Below, piece after piece: positions 8,888-16,957 of a stretch of DNA of 64,000 bases; the stretch's first letter is position 1, and every line of letters starts with the position of its first letter. Under the pieces are notes generated by a model that did not search any database, had not been told where the DNA came from, and was given only the letters and a program-made list of their open reading frames with translations. A program made the translations under genes and the position numbers. The stretch comes from Clavibacter sp. B3I6. Lineage in GTDB: Bacteria > Actinomycetota > Actinomycetes > Actinomycetales > Microbacteriaceae. Location of the stretch: assembly GCF_030816895.1 (NCBI RefSeq), contig NZ_JAUSYL010000001.1:1984001-2048000 (forward strand), read 5' to 3'.

Positions 8888-9124
8888 ATGGACGCCCGCC
8901 TGCCGTACCTCCTCGCCCTGCCCGTCCTCCTGTTCGGCGGGCTCGCCCTCCTCCGGAGCGGTCATGTCGTGCTGGGAGCTGCGGCGCTGATCCTCCTGGC
9001 CGTGGTGATCGTGCTCGCGCGTCGCACGCAGAAGGCCGACATGGCACGCGACGCCGCCGCCCATGTGGACGATGCGGACACGAGCGCGCCCGTGGACCGG
9101 GGCGGCGCGCGCGGGGAGGGCTAG
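8888..9124 (+). CDS. Small two-helix membrane protein
   Basis: 78 residues: two predicted transmembrane helices (LPYLLALPVLLFGGLALL and VVLGAAALILLAVVIVLA), then a basic RRTQKAD segment and an acidic, Gly-rich tail on the cytoplasmic side. I recognise no family. CAGGCT lies 6 bases before the ATG. Its TAG stop shares CTAG with the stop of the convergent MFS gene. Confidence 0.6.
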   Translation: MDARLPYLLALPVLLFGGLALLRSGHVVLGAAALILLAVVIVLARRTQKADMARDAAAHVDDADTSAPVDRGGARGEG

Positions 9125-10488
9125 GCGCCCGGGACCGTCCGAGCCGCGTCCGTCGTCGTCGCCGCATCGGGCGCCGCGTCCGGATCCGCCGCCTCGGCCT
9201 CCGCCTTCTTCGCGCGGGCCAGCCGGATCGCGGCGCGGCCCGACGGGAGCGAGACGGCCACGGAGATCACGATCACGGTGATGATGCCGGCCGCGACCAG
9301 CAGCGCCTGCACGCTGAACACGTCGGCGAGCGGGCCGAACGCGACCGCGCCGATGGGGGTCGCGAGCGCCATGACGATGCCGACGTAGCTGAAGACGCGG
9401 CCGTGCATCTCGGGCTGCACCGTCTCCTGCACGAGCGTCATGAACGGCGCCGAGAACAGCGGCACGAACAGGCCGATCGCGAACATGAAGCCGTAGAACA
9501 CCCAGAGGTTCGGGCTGAGGCCGAGGCCGGCGGTGAAGATCGCGAAGCCGAAGCAGCTGACGATGATGAGCGTCATGCGGTCGGCCTTCGCGAGCAGCGT
9601 CGCCACGAGCGCGCCGCCGCCGAGCATCCCGACGCTGAAGGCGATCTCGAGCACCGTCACCATCCACACCTCGGTGCCGTAGGTGCGGGCGACCAGCAGC
9701 GGCGTGATGAACGACGGCGCCACGGTGAGCAGGAAGATGATCGCGAAGACGACGAGGAGCCAGCGCACGACCGGGTTCCCGGCGATGTAGCGCATGCCCT
9801 CGACGAGGTCCTCGCGGTAGCTCGTCGTCTTGTCGGCGATGGACGCCAGCGTCGGCACGGCGACCGACAGCAGGAACGCGATGCCGATGGCGGCCGTGAT
9901 CGCGTCGACGAAGAACAGGGGCACGAGGCCGTAGGCGGCGAAGATCGCGCCCGCGGCGGCCGGCGCGAGCAGGGCCATGGCCGACTGGATGGTGCCGAAG
10001 ATGCCGTTGATCCGCAGCAGCTGCTCGGGCGGCACGATCTGCGGGATCATCGCCTGCACCGCGGGCGTCTGGAACCCCGCGCCGACGGAGCGCACGGCGA
10101 CCGCGAGCAGGATGATCCAGAGGTCGGTGACTCCGTTCATCATCAGCAGCGCGAGGGCGAGGGTGACGATCGCGATGGTGCTGTCGGAGATGATCACGAG
10201 CACGCGCCGGTTCATGCGGTCGGCGAGGGTGCCGCCGAAGATCGAGACGATGCCCTGCGGGAGGAACGCGGCGACGGCGTAGAGCGCGATCGCGAAGCCC
10301 GAGCGGGTCTCGAAGGTGACGTACCACATGACCGCGTACTGGACGAGCATCGAGCCGAACAGCGAGACGGTCTGGCCGCTGAGGAAGAGGGTCGCGTTGC
10401 GCTTCCAGCGGGCGGCGACGACGGCCGCGTCGGCCTCGCTCACGGCGGGCGTCTCGGGCACGTCGGCCGGGGCTGCCGGGTCGCTCAT
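9121..10488 (-). CDS. MFS exporter, DHA3-like
   Basis: 455-residue major facilitator with about 12 membrane segments and the early motif LFLSGQTVSLFGSMLVQYAVMW typical of DHA3 drug or siderophore exporters (EntS/MefA group). Motif A between helices 2 and 3 reads GTLADRMNRR. ATG 10488 is preferred over an upstream in-frame start because GAGG stands before it and the extra N-terminal stretch is unconserved-looking Pro/Arg. No regulator is linked, so the substrate is open. Confidence 0.88.
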   Translation of the reverse strand: MSDPAAPADVPETPAVSEADAAVVAARWKRNATLFLSGQTVSLFGSMLVQYAVMWYVTFETRSGFAIALYAVAAFLPQGIVSIFGGTLADRMNRRVLVIISDSTIAIVTLALALLMMNGVTDLWIILLAVAVRSVGAGFQTPAVQAMIPQIVPPEQLLRINGIFGTIQSAMALLAPAAAGAIFAAYGLVPLFFVDAITAAIGIAFLLSVAVPTLASIADKTTSYREDLVEGMRYIAGNPVVRWLLVVFAIIFLLTVAPSFITPLLVARTYGTEVWMVTVLEIAFSVGMLGGGALVATLLAKADRMTLIIVSCFGFAIFTAGLGLSPNLWVFYGFMFAIGLFVPLFSAPFMTLVQETVQPEMHGRVFSYVGIVMALATPIGAVAFGPLADVFSVQALLVAAGIITVIVISVAVSLPSGRAAIRLARAKKAEAEAADPDAAPDAATTTDAARTVPGA

Positions 10489-10586
10489 CGGATCCTCGCC
10501 TGCTCGCGTTTCCTCGGGTGTGGAGGGCACCAGGGTAGGGCGCGGCGCGCGCGGCGCGCCAGGGGGCGATCCGGTGGGAGCGCGGG

Positions 10587-11156
10587 TCAACCGTCCAGAC
10601 GAGGCGCGGGCGGGAGCTCGCCGCGAGGCGGCACCCCACCGTCGAGGATGGCGTCCACCATGCGCATCGCCCTCTCGGTCATGCAGTCCCCGGGGTAGTA
10701 GGCCTCGAAGACCTCCTCCGCGCCGGCCAGGGAGTCGACACCGCAGATGACCAGGAGCTGCGCGATGTCCTCGTCATCGCGCCCCGGGCGATTCGCGTCG
10801 AGCTTCATCGCGAGCAGGGCCTCCGCAGATGCCAGCCGGATCGTCACGCCGTCCCGGTCGAAGATGGTGCGCCATTCGACCGGGCGCCCGTACAGCGGGA
10901 GGAAGCCCTTGCCTGCGTCGTTCAGCCAGTCAGCCTGCCATCCGCGCCTGCGAGCCATCAGCTGCAGCAGATCGGTGACGTCCGCGTCGAAGCGGATGCG
11001 CGCATCGATGTCGGCGGTGGTGTCACGGTCGAAGGACCCGAGCGACAACGCCGCTTACCCGAAGACCTGCATGTCCCCGGTCGTCCCCCGCTCCAGGAGG
11101 AGCGCCGCCAGCTCGCGCAGCCCCGACTCGAGGTCACCCCTGTCGAACACCGCCAC
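10587..11156 (-). pseudogene. Nucleotidyltransferase-type toxin (AbiEii/DUF6036-like) with internal stop
   Basis: The frame begins at GTG 11156, immediately after the antitoxin stop, and gives 33 residues ending MQVFG. A TAA follows at 11057-11055, and the same frame continues AALSLGSFDRDTTADIDARIRF to 10587. The family normally has an unbroken G-[GS]-xAL motif at this point, and the DxD-like TADIDARI after it is the nucleotide-transfer site. So one codon (plausibly TCA to TAA) interrupts the gene exactly in the catalytic motif. Restart at TTG 11048 would lack this motif. Linked XRE regulator and operator make this a degenerate toxin-antitoxin or phage-defence unit. Confidence 0.7.
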
Positions 11157-11732
11157 CTAGACGCTCACCAGGGTGTCGGCGTCGAGGAGCACGCCATGCC
11201 GCAGGAAGGCTGCCGGTACACGAGCTCGATCCACGGGGATGACGTAGCGGCCCGAGCCGAAGGTCCATTCGTCCGACAGGCGTCGCTCGTCGGAGCGGAC
11301 CCAGGCGGGCAGGGGGAGCCCCTCCTCCTGGAGTCGGTGCTCGACCAGGGCGGCGACGGCTGCGTCCCAGTGCTCGGCACCCGTGGGCGCCGGCTCGGCG
11401 ATCGTGAGGGCGAACCGGACGCTCTCATGCTCGGCCGCGAGATCGTCGGCGAGCTGGATGAAGTGGCGCACGGCGTGATCGCCGCGCCGGGAAGCAAGAC
11501 TTCGAGCGATGCCCTCCGCGGCGGCGGCGGCATCCGACCGCCGTGTCGGTATGGCGACGAGCTGATGGCCGGTCGACCGCAGGAGCCGCTCGACGGTCGT
11601 GGCGCTCGGGACGCGGCGCCCCGACTCGACGTCCGAGACGGTCGATTGCGCGACGCCCGAGATGCTGCTCACCTCCCGCTGCGACAGGCCGCTGGCACGC
11701 CGCGCCGCCTGGATCACCTGCCCGATGGACAT
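11157..11732 (-). CDS. XRE-family antitoxin/regulator
   Basis: 191 residues. The N-terminal helix-turn-helix (IGQVIQAARRASGLSQREVS, then GVAQSTVSDVESGRRVPS) is of the Cro/CI type. The C-terminal ~110 residues (HFIQLADDLAAEH, LPLPAWVRSDERRLSDEWTF, VPAAFLRHGVLLDADTL) form a domain usual in regulators paired with AbiEii-like nucleotidyltransferases. ATG 11732 is chosen because the helix-turn-helix begins right after it and a perfect palindrome lies 15 bases upstream. Its stop abuts the toxin start. It probably neutralises the toxin and represses its own promoter. Confidence 0.8.
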   Translation of the reverse strand: MSIGQVIQAARRASGLSQREVSSISGVAQSTVSDVESGRRVPSATTVERLLRSTGHQLVAIPTRRSDAAAAAEGIARSLASRRGDHAVRHFIQLADDLAAEHESVRFALTIAEPAPTGAEHWDAAVAALVEHRLQEEGLPLPAWVRSDERRLSDEWTFGSGRYVIPVDRARVPAAFLRHGVLLDADTLVSV

Positions 11733-11747
11733 GACCACCACCTCCAC

Positions 11748-11767
11748 TGATAGCGCGCACGCTATCA
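11748..11767. promoter_or_regulatory. Autoregulatory operator of the XRE/toxin pair
   Basis: A perfect inverted repeat, TGATAGCG and CGCTATCA around a 4-base centre, lies 15 bases before the XRE start. Position, symmetry and two-turn length fit the operator of a dimeric Cro/CI-like repressor. Confidence 0.75.
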
Positions 11768-11786
11768 CGAGCTGGCGGCGCGTGGG

Positions 11787-12602
11787 CTAGAGGTCGCGGC
11801 TGGCCAGCACCACGTCGGAGTCGGAGGGGGTGATCTGGACCTCGCGGATGCGGTCGATGGGGATGCTCGAGGTGGCCGCGAGCTGGGTCGCCTCCGCCTC
11901 GCCCGCGCCCCACGAGGCGACGACCGTGCGGGTGCCGTCCTGGGCGATCGCGACGAGGTCGTAGGCGCCGAGCCCGCCGCCGCCGCCCGCGTACGCGCAG
12001 CTCCAGTCGAAGCGCGTGCCCCACGGCTTCGCCGTGACGGCGAGCTGGGCGGTGACGGTGTCGTCGAACTCGGAGCGCATGCTCACGGCGTCGGCGGGGA
12101 GGGCCGTGTCCGCCGTCGGGGTCGCGGTGGCGGTCGCGGTGGGACCCGCGACGGGCGCGCTCACGCCCGCCCGGAGAGCGGATCCGAGGCCGGCGCCGCC
12201 CACGAGCAGCACGACCGCGGCGGCCGCGAGGAGCCAGGCCCCCGCGCGACGGGACAGCGGGAGCGAGAAGGGCGCGGATCGCGACGGGCGGCGGCGACGC
12301 GGCACGCGGTGCCCGGATCCGGACCGGGCACCCGCGGCCGCGGCGGCGGCGGCGGGATCCGCGGAAGCCGGACCGGCGGCAGGGGCCGCGCCGGCCGCGT
12401 CCGGCTCGTCGAGGAGCGCGAGCGCGTCCTCGGCGGGCAGCAGCCGCAGCACGCCGGGCAGGCCGGAGAGCTCGGCGAGGGAGCGCATGCACGCGTCGCA
12501 GCCCTCGAGGTGGGCCTCGAAGAGCGCGCGGTCGGTGGCGCTCAGGCTGCCGAGCACGTACGCGGCATCCCACTCGTGGATGTCGTCGGCGCGATCGTTC
12601 AT
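11787..12602 (-). CDS. Zinc-binding anti-sigma factor (RskA-like)
   Basis: 271 residues. The cytoplasmic N terminus has the anti-sigma zinc motif HLEGCDACMRSL (H-x3-C-x2-C), then an Ala/Pro linker, one transmembrane helix (AGAWLLAAAAVVLLVGGAGLGSAL) and an extracytoplasmic sensor domain rich in beta strands. It would hold the sigma factor encoded upstream until a signal triggers release or proteolysis. The two genes overlap by ATGA at 12599-12602, showing coupling. The extracellular half has WSCAYAGGGGGLGAYDLVAIA and resembles RskA C-terminal domains only loosely. Confidence 0.88.
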   Translation of the reverse strand: MNDRADDIHEWDAAYVLGSLSATDRALFEAHLEGCDACMRSLAELSGLPGVLRLLPAEDALALLDEPDAAGAAPAAGPASADPAAAAAAAGARSGSGHRVPRRRRPSRSAPFSLPLSRRAGAWLLAAAAVVLLVGGAGLGSALRAGVSAPVAGPTATATATPTADTALPADAVSMRSEFDDTVTAQLAVTAKPWGTRFDWSCAYAGGGGGLGAYDLVAIAQDGTRTVVASWGAGEAEATQLAATSSIPIDRIREVQITPSDSDVVLASRDL

Positions 12603-13105
12603 CGGGTGACTCCTCGTTCCTGCAGGGCGAGCCGGAGCGCCTTGAGCGCGTAGTGGAGGCGGGACTTGATGGTGCCGGGTGGGACGCCCTCCCGTTCGGC
12701 GGTCTCCACGACGGTCCGGCCGAGGTGGTAGCAGCTGACCACCGCGCGGCGGTGCTCGGCCGAGAGGGACGCGAGCGCCTCGGCGACGAGCAGGCGGTCG
12801 ATGATGGCGTCGGACGCGTCGGCGACGGGATCCTCGGGCAGCGTGTCCGTCGGCGTCTCGCGGCCGCGCCAGGCGCTGCGGCGGTCGTCGATCACGAGGT
12901 TCCGGACGACCGTGAACAGCCAGCGGCGGGCGGACTCGTCGTCCTCGGCGAGGATCGCCGGCGAGCGCCAGGCCCGCAGCAGCGCCTCCTGCACGACGTC
13001 CTCGGCGAGCGCCGGATCGCCCGTCAGCCGCAGCGCGTAGCGCTGGAGCGCGGGTGCGTGCGCATCGTGCAGCGCCCGCATGCTGGCCGTGCTCTCCGTG
13101 GTCAT
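12599..13105 (-). CDS. ECF RNA polymerase sigma factor (SigK-like)
   Basis: 168 residues. Region 2 (ALQRYALRLTGDPALAEDVVQEALLRAWR) binds core enzyme and the -10 element. Region 4 (LVAEALASLSAEHRRAVVSCY, then VPPGTIKSRLHYALKALR) is the helix-turn-helix for the -35 element. Directly coupled to an anti-sigma gene and divergent from a YceI-family gene, whose expression it may control. I could not find a clear ECF promoter in the 191-bp gap, although GGAAT occurs at 13161-13165. Confidence 0.9.
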   Translation of the reverse strand: MTTESTASMRALHDAHAPALQRYALRLTGDPALAEDVVQEALLRAWRSPAILAEDDESARRWLFTVVRNLVIDDRRSAWRGRETPTDTLPEDPVADASDAIIDRLLVAEALASLSAEHRRAVVSCYHLGRTVVETAEREGVPPGTIKSRLHYALKALRLALQERGVTR

Positions 13106-13296
13106 CCGTGCCTCCTCCTCCCACGACGAGACGGACGGCCGGAAGGTTCACCGCGGTGGGGGAATGATCCCAGATCCACCCCGAAGCTGGCAGGACCCTG
13201 AGCGCGTGAACGTTCTCCGCGGCTGGTCCGTCGTCCCTGATGTCGGCGCATCTTCTCGCGGCGACCAGATGAGCACCATCCGGATCAGGAGACCCC

Positions 13297-13989
13297 ATGC
13301 AGAAGAAGACCAAGATCATCCTCGGCACGAGCGCGGCCGTGGTCGTCGTGCTCGGCGTCACCGCCGCCGTGGCCGGACCGGTGTTCTACCGGGACGTCAT
13401 CGTCGGCGCCCCCGCCGCCGCCCCGTCCGTCTCGGCCGCCCCCGCGGACTCCACGCTGGACACGAGCGACCTGTCCGGCGACTGGGCCATCGGCGCCGGC
13501 AGCACCGCCGGCTACCGCGTCGACGAGGTGCTCAACGGCACCGACGTGACCGTGGTCGGCACGACGGAGGACGTGTCCGGCACCATCACGGTCGACGGAT
13601 CCACCCTCTCCGCCGCCACCGTGACGGTCGACGTCGCGAGCATCGCCACCGACCAGCCGCCGCGCGACTCGTACTTCCGCGACGAGGCCATGCAGGTGTC
13701 GCAGTACCCCGACGCGACGTTCACGCTCACGCAGCCGATCGACGCGGCCGTGCCCGCGAGCGGCGAGGTCTCCACGGTCGACGCGACCGGCGAGCTCACC
13801 ATGCACGGCGTCACGCAGACCGTGACCGTACCGCTGCAGGCGGCGCTCTCGGGCGACGGCGTCCAGGTGAGCGGATCCATCCCCGTCACCTTCTCCGACT
13901 ACGGCGTCGAGGCCCCGGATCTCGGCTTCGTCAGCGTCGAGGACCAGGGGACCGTCGAGTTCCTGGTGAAGGCCACGCCCGCGGAGTAG
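13297..13989 (+). CDS. YceI-family lipid-binding protein, membrane anchored
   Basis: 230 residues. One N-terminal helix (IILGTSAAVVVVLGVTAAVAG) exports or anchors it; the YceI beta-barrel fills residues about 57-228, with GDWAIGAGSTAGYRVDEVL at its start, RDSYFRDEAM, and TGELTMHGVTQTVTVPL near the end. YceI domains bind polyisoprenoid or other hydrophobic molecules and are often stress induced. AGGAGACCCC precedes the ATG. The gene is divergent from the ECF sigma/anti-sigma operon, a common pairing that suggests it belongs to the same envelope-stress response. Confidence 0.9.
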   Translation: MQKKTKIILGTSAAVVVVLGVTAAVAGPVFYRDVIVGAPAAAPSVSAAPADSTLDTSDLSGDWAIGAGSTAGYRVDEVLNGTDVTVVGTTEDVSGTITVDGSTLSAATVTVDVASIATDQPPRDSYFRDEAMQVSQYPDATFTLTQPIDAAVPASGEVSTVDATGELTMHGVTQTVTVPLQAALSGDGVQVSGSIPVTFSDYGVEAPDLGFVSVEDQGTVEFLVKATPAE

Positions 13990-14024
13990 TCGCGGACCGG
14001 CCCTCGGGGCCGCCCCGGACGAGG

Positions 14025-14057
14025 GGAGGAGGAGCGCGTTCGGGTCGCTCCTCCTCC
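14025..14057. terminator. Terminator after the YceI gene
   Basis: A 12-bp perfect stem (14025-14036 with 14046-14057, 9-base loop) followed by a pyrimidine run TCCTCTTC. It lies between the YceI gene and a convergent PH-domain gene and may serve both. Confidence 0.8.
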
Positions 14058-14102
14058 TCCTCTTCGCCGTGCGCGGGACCTGATGGACCCCGATCGGCGG
14101 GG

Positions 14103-14477
14103 TCAGTGCGCGTGCAGCACGGCCCACGCGATGAGGCCGTCGATGCGCCGGATGTCCGCGCCCTTGCCGAGCTTCACCTTGATGTGGCCGGCACGCGTCC
14201 AGAGCTCCAGCTCCGCGTTGAGGTCGAAGGTGCCCGCGTTCTCGGTCGACCACATGTTGATCGAGCTGTAGGGCAGCGAGTACAGCTCGACCTTCTTGCC
14301 CGTGATGCCCTGGGCGTCGCGCACGATGAGGCGCTTCGTCGTGAAGGTGGCGGAGTCGCGGAAGGTGCGGAACGAGGCGACCGCCTGCTCCCCTTCCACG
14401 AGCAGCTCGTGCACGTCGGCGGGCACGGGGATCTCGGCGGCGAGGGTCCAGGTCAGCAGGGGTGCGGTGGCTTCCAT
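14103..14477 (-). CDS. Bacterial PH-domain protein (bPH_1/YyaB-like)
   Basis: 124 residues forming one bacterial PH domain: ATFTTKRLIVRDAQGITGKKVE, then the strand LYSLPYSSINMWSTENAG and FDLNAELELW, ending in the capping helix IDGLIAWAVL. This is the hallmark of the YyaB-type family, soluble and cytoplasmic, of unknown role. ATG 14477 is preceded by CGGAGC and fits the domain start, so I prefer it to an ATG 24 bases upstream. Monocistronic as far as can be seen. Confidence 0.85.
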   Translation of the reverse strand: MEATAPLLTWTLAAEIPVPADVHELLVEGEQAVASFRTFRDSATFTTKRLIVRDAQGITGKKVELYSLPYSSINMWSTENAGTFDLNAELELWTRAGHIKVKLGKGADIRRIDGLIAWAVLHAH

Positions 14478-14549
14478 GCTCCGAGACTGGCAGCCGGGCA
14501 CGTGTCGCGCAGGCCCCCATCAGGGCGACCCGCGCGATCGGATGTGCGC

Positions 14550-15218
14550 CTACTCGTCGTCCATGGTGGTGGCGAAGCGCCGGAACTCCCCGCGCTCGAC
14601 GTGCATCGCCCACAGCGCGTCGGCGAGGACCTGCGGGTCCTTCTTCGGGTGGCCGGGCCGGATCGCCCCGGGGATGATCAGCTGACCGACGTGGATCCCG
14701 TCGCCCGCGAGCGCCTCGTGGATCATCTGGCCGTAGGCGGTCTCGCCCGCGAAGCCGATCGAGGTGCCGGCGAATTTGGGCAGCGGCTGCACGGCCGTGC
14801 CGCCGTTGACGAACAGCACGGTGCCGCGGCCGAGGACGCGCATCCCCTGGAGCACCTGGTGCACGGCGGCGACCGGGGCCTGGATCGAGAACTCGAACGC
14901 GCCGACGAGGTCGCCGGGCGTGGTCTCCAGCACGGGACGCAGGAACTCCTTCTGCGGGAGCGGGCTGTACTGCAGGACCTCGACGGGGCCGAGGTCCTGC
15001 GCGGCCCGGTCGAGCGCGGCGGCGAGCGCGACGTGGTCGCGGACGTTCGCCGCGTAGCCGCGCGCGGCGATCCCCTCGTCGGAGAGGGTGCGCGCGAGGT
15101 CGTCGACGCGCTCCTGGCTGCGCGAGAGGAGGGCGACGGCGAAGCCCTCGGCTCCGAAGCGGCGGGCGACGGCGGCGCCGAGGCCGGTGCCGGCCCCCAC
15201 GATGGCGAGTGTGGTCAT
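14550..15218 (-). CDS. SDR-fold protein lacking the usual Tyr/Lys pair
   Basis: 222 residues with the short-chain dehydrogenase cofactor motif VGAGTGLGAAVARRFGAEG (residues 6-24) and an acidic/neutral strand end ALLSRSQ. The expected catalytic Y-x3-K is absent: the equivalent stretch reads FAGTSIGFAGETAYGQMIHEAL. The Asn/Ser positions are also altered (VLFVNGGTAVQPL). It may use another mechanism, reduce a reactive substrate or only bind NADP(H). GGAGGAGCACC before ATG 15218 fixes the start. No operon partner is evident. Confidence 0.75.
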   Translation of the reverse strand: MTTLAIVGAGTGLGAAVARRFGAEGFAVALLSRSQERVDDLARTLSDEGIAARGYAANVRDHVALAAALDRAAQDLGPVEVLQYSPLPQKEFLRPVLETTPGDLVGAFEFSIQAPVAAVHQVLQGMRVLGRGTVLFVNGGTAVQPLPKFAGTSIGFAGETAYGQMIHEALAGDGIHVGQLIIPGAIRPGHPKKDPQVLADALWAMHVERGEFRRFATTMDDE

Positions 15219-15340
15219 GGTGCTCCTCCTGAAGGGTGGATCGCGGCGCCCGGGCATCGGTGCGCTCGGGACGCGTCCCCTCGACGCTAGGCCGTCCGGG
15301 CGGCGGCGTCCGAGGAGGGGCCGCCCGATAGCGTGGCCGG

Positions 15341-15817
15341 ATGCAGCTGACCCCCGAGCTCGCCGCGCAGCTCGCCCGGGTGCCGCGGACGCACGACGGC
15401 CTCCTCGCGCCGTGCCGGATCACGCTGCGGTCGGGCCACGTGCGCGACCGCGTGCTCGTCGGCGAGCGCGGGGCCGTCGCGCGCGCCGGCCACCGCGTGC
15501 GCGCCGCCTTCGAGGTCGAGGACGTCGCGCGCATCGAGGACAGCCCGCTGCGGCTGCCCGCGGAGCTGGCCGAGCGGATCCACGCGGCGGGCGAGTCGGG
15601 CATGGGGTACCTGCGGTTCCTCGTGCGGATGCGCGACGGATCCACCCTGCCGTTCGTCACCGCCGGCTCCGCCGACTTCCCCGCCTGGCCGCCCGGGGTC
15701 TCCCCCGCCGACGCCGTCGACGTGGTCCCGCACGGCGGCCGCGAGCTCCTCCTGCACCGCCCGCCGACGCCGCACGAGAGCGCGGCGCCGTCGCTCTGGC
15801 TGCTGTACGACGCGTAG
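15341..15817 (+). CDS. Conserved hypothetical protein
   Basis: 158 residues, no signal or membrane segment. Alternating charged and hydrophobic strands (RITLRSGHVRDRVLVGERG, YLRFLVRMRDGSTLPFVTAG) suggest a small beta-rich domain. I recognise no family. The promoter hexamer TAGCGT stands 6 bases before the ATG, so the message is probably leaderless. Codon use is typical of its neighbours, supporting a real gene. Confidence 0.65.
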   Translation: MQLTPELAAQLARVPRTHDGLLAPCRITLRSGHVRDRVLVGERGAVARAGHRVRAAFEVEDVARIEDSPLRLPAELAERIHAAGESGMGYLRFLVRMRDGSTLPFVTAGSADFPAWPPGVSPADAVDVVPHGGRELLLHRPPTPHESAAPSLWLLYDA

Positions 15818-15826
15818 GGCTGCGTC

Positions 15827-16276
15827 TCAGGCGGGGAGGGCCTCCCGCAGCAGCCGCGCGAACGGCAGCCGCTCCTCGGGCGGCGCGAACCCGGGCAGCG
15901 GATCGGACCGGTACAGGTCGTCGTCCGGGAAGCGCGGGAAGACGTGGACGTGCAGGTGGAACACGTCCTGTCCGCCCGCCGGCTCGTTGTGCTGGCGCGT
16001 GGAGATGCCGGAGCACCCGTAGGTAGCCCGCATCGCGACGGCGACCTCCTGCACCAGGTCGACGACCCCGTGGTGATCCTCGCGCTCGATCGCGTACAGG
16101 TCGGCGACGTGCGTCCGCGGCACCACCAGGGCATGGCCCCGGTTCCGCGGCCACCAGCGCGGCGCGATGACGGCGACGGCCCGCTCGCGCTCGGCGACGA
16201 CGTCCGGCGGAAGCGGCGCCGCCATGGGCTCGCCCGTCAGGAGAGCGCAGAACGGGCACATCGCGACGTCGCTCAT
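15827..16276 (-). CDS. HIT-family nucleotide hydrolase/transferase
   Basis: 149 residues with the histidine triad HLHVHVFP near residue 113; the central histidine is the nucleophile for nucleoside phosphoramidates or dinucleotides. CPFC at residues 7-10 resembles the zinc-binding pair of many HIT proteins. The start overlaps the TetR stop by ATGA, so it is co-transcribed from the TetR promoter. The downstream neighbour is convergent. Substrate is not readable. Confidence 0.9.
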   Translation of the reverse strand: MSDVAMCPFCALLTGEPMAAPLPPDVVAERERAVAVIAPRWWPRNRGHALVVPRTHVADLYAIEREDHHGVVDLVQEVAVAMRATYGCSGISTRQHNEPAGGQDVFHLHVHVFPRFPDDDLYRSDPLPGFAPPEERLPFARLLREALPA

Positions 16277-16899
16277 CGACCGGCCGCAGCCGGGATCGCC
16301 GCCTCGAGGATCCCGCGGGCCGCGTCGCGCGCCGCCTCGAAGGGTCGGGCGAACGTGCGCATGCCGACCGTGACGAGGGCGCCCTCGTAGAGGAGCATCA
16401 GGCTGCGGGCCGTGGTGGCGGGATCCGCGGCGCCGGCCTCGCGGCACGCGTCGCGGATCAGCTCGAGCATCCACGCCTTCTGCCGCATGACCTCGGGGAG
16501 CACGTCGTGGCCGTCGTCGTCGGCGTCCGACGCCTCGGCGCCCAGCTCGGCGCGGGCGTTGATCGCGCCGCAGCCCTTGGGCAGGTTCGCGTCCGCCCAC
16601 GTGATGGCCGCGTCGAACAGCGCGAGCACCCGCGGGATCCCCGGCTCGGGCACCCGCGCGAGGTGCGCCTCGAGGTGCGCGCGCCACCGGGCGTCGCGGT
16701 GCTGCAGGTACGCGACCACGAGCCGCTCCTTGGAGCCGAAGCGGTCGTAGATCGTCTTCTTCGTCACGCCCGCGGCGGCCGCGACCGCATCCACGCCGAC
16801 CACGTGGATCCCCCGCGCGTAGAACAGCTCGGACGCCGCGTCGAGCACGCGGCGGGCTCCCGGGGTGAGCGGGGCGAGGTCCGGGGCGGGGGTGCGCAT
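16273..16899 (-). CDS. TetR-family repressor
   Basis: 208 residues. The helix-turn-helix lies at residues 18-62 (ARRVLDAASELFYARGIHVVGVDAVAAAAGVTKKTIYDRFGSKERL, split here only for reading). The ligand domain includes KGCGAINARAELG, common in TetR_C_7-like regulators. ATG 16899 follows TATAGT by 6 bases. It is divergent from an EamA exporter across 33 bp that are filled by a palindromic operator, so it most likely represses both genes until the exporter substrate binds. The HIT gene rides on its transcript. Confidence 0.9.
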   Translation of the reverse strand: MRTPAPDLAPLTPGARRVLDAASELFYARGIHVVGVDAVAAAAGVTKKTIYDRFGSKERLVVAYLQHRDARWRAHLEAHLARVPEPGIPRVLALFDAAITWADANLPKGCGAINARAELGAEASDADDDGHDVLPEVMRQKAWMLELIRDACREAGAADPATTARSLMLLYEGALVTVGMRTFARPFEAARDAARGILEAAIPAAAGR

Positions 16900-16905
16900 G
16901 CCATC

Positions 16906-16957
16906 ACTATACCGATCTGTATAGTCGACCTCATGACCAGTACACAGATCGGTATAC
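16906..16957. promoter_or_regulatory. Shared TetR operator with back-to-back -10 boxes
   Basis: Positions 16906-16925 form an imperfect palindrome whose two outer arms, ACTATA and TATAGT, are the -10 boxes of the divergent TetR and EamA genes (6 and 7 bases from their ATGs). The core CGATCTG recurs inverted as CAGATCGGTATA at 16945-16956, inside the first codons of the EamA gene, giving a second probable site. Confidence 0.75.

Noticed and set aside
13106..13296. ECF promoter of the YceI gene
   Set aside because: A GGAAT and a GAACGTTC word occur, but no -10 partner at proper distance could be identified.
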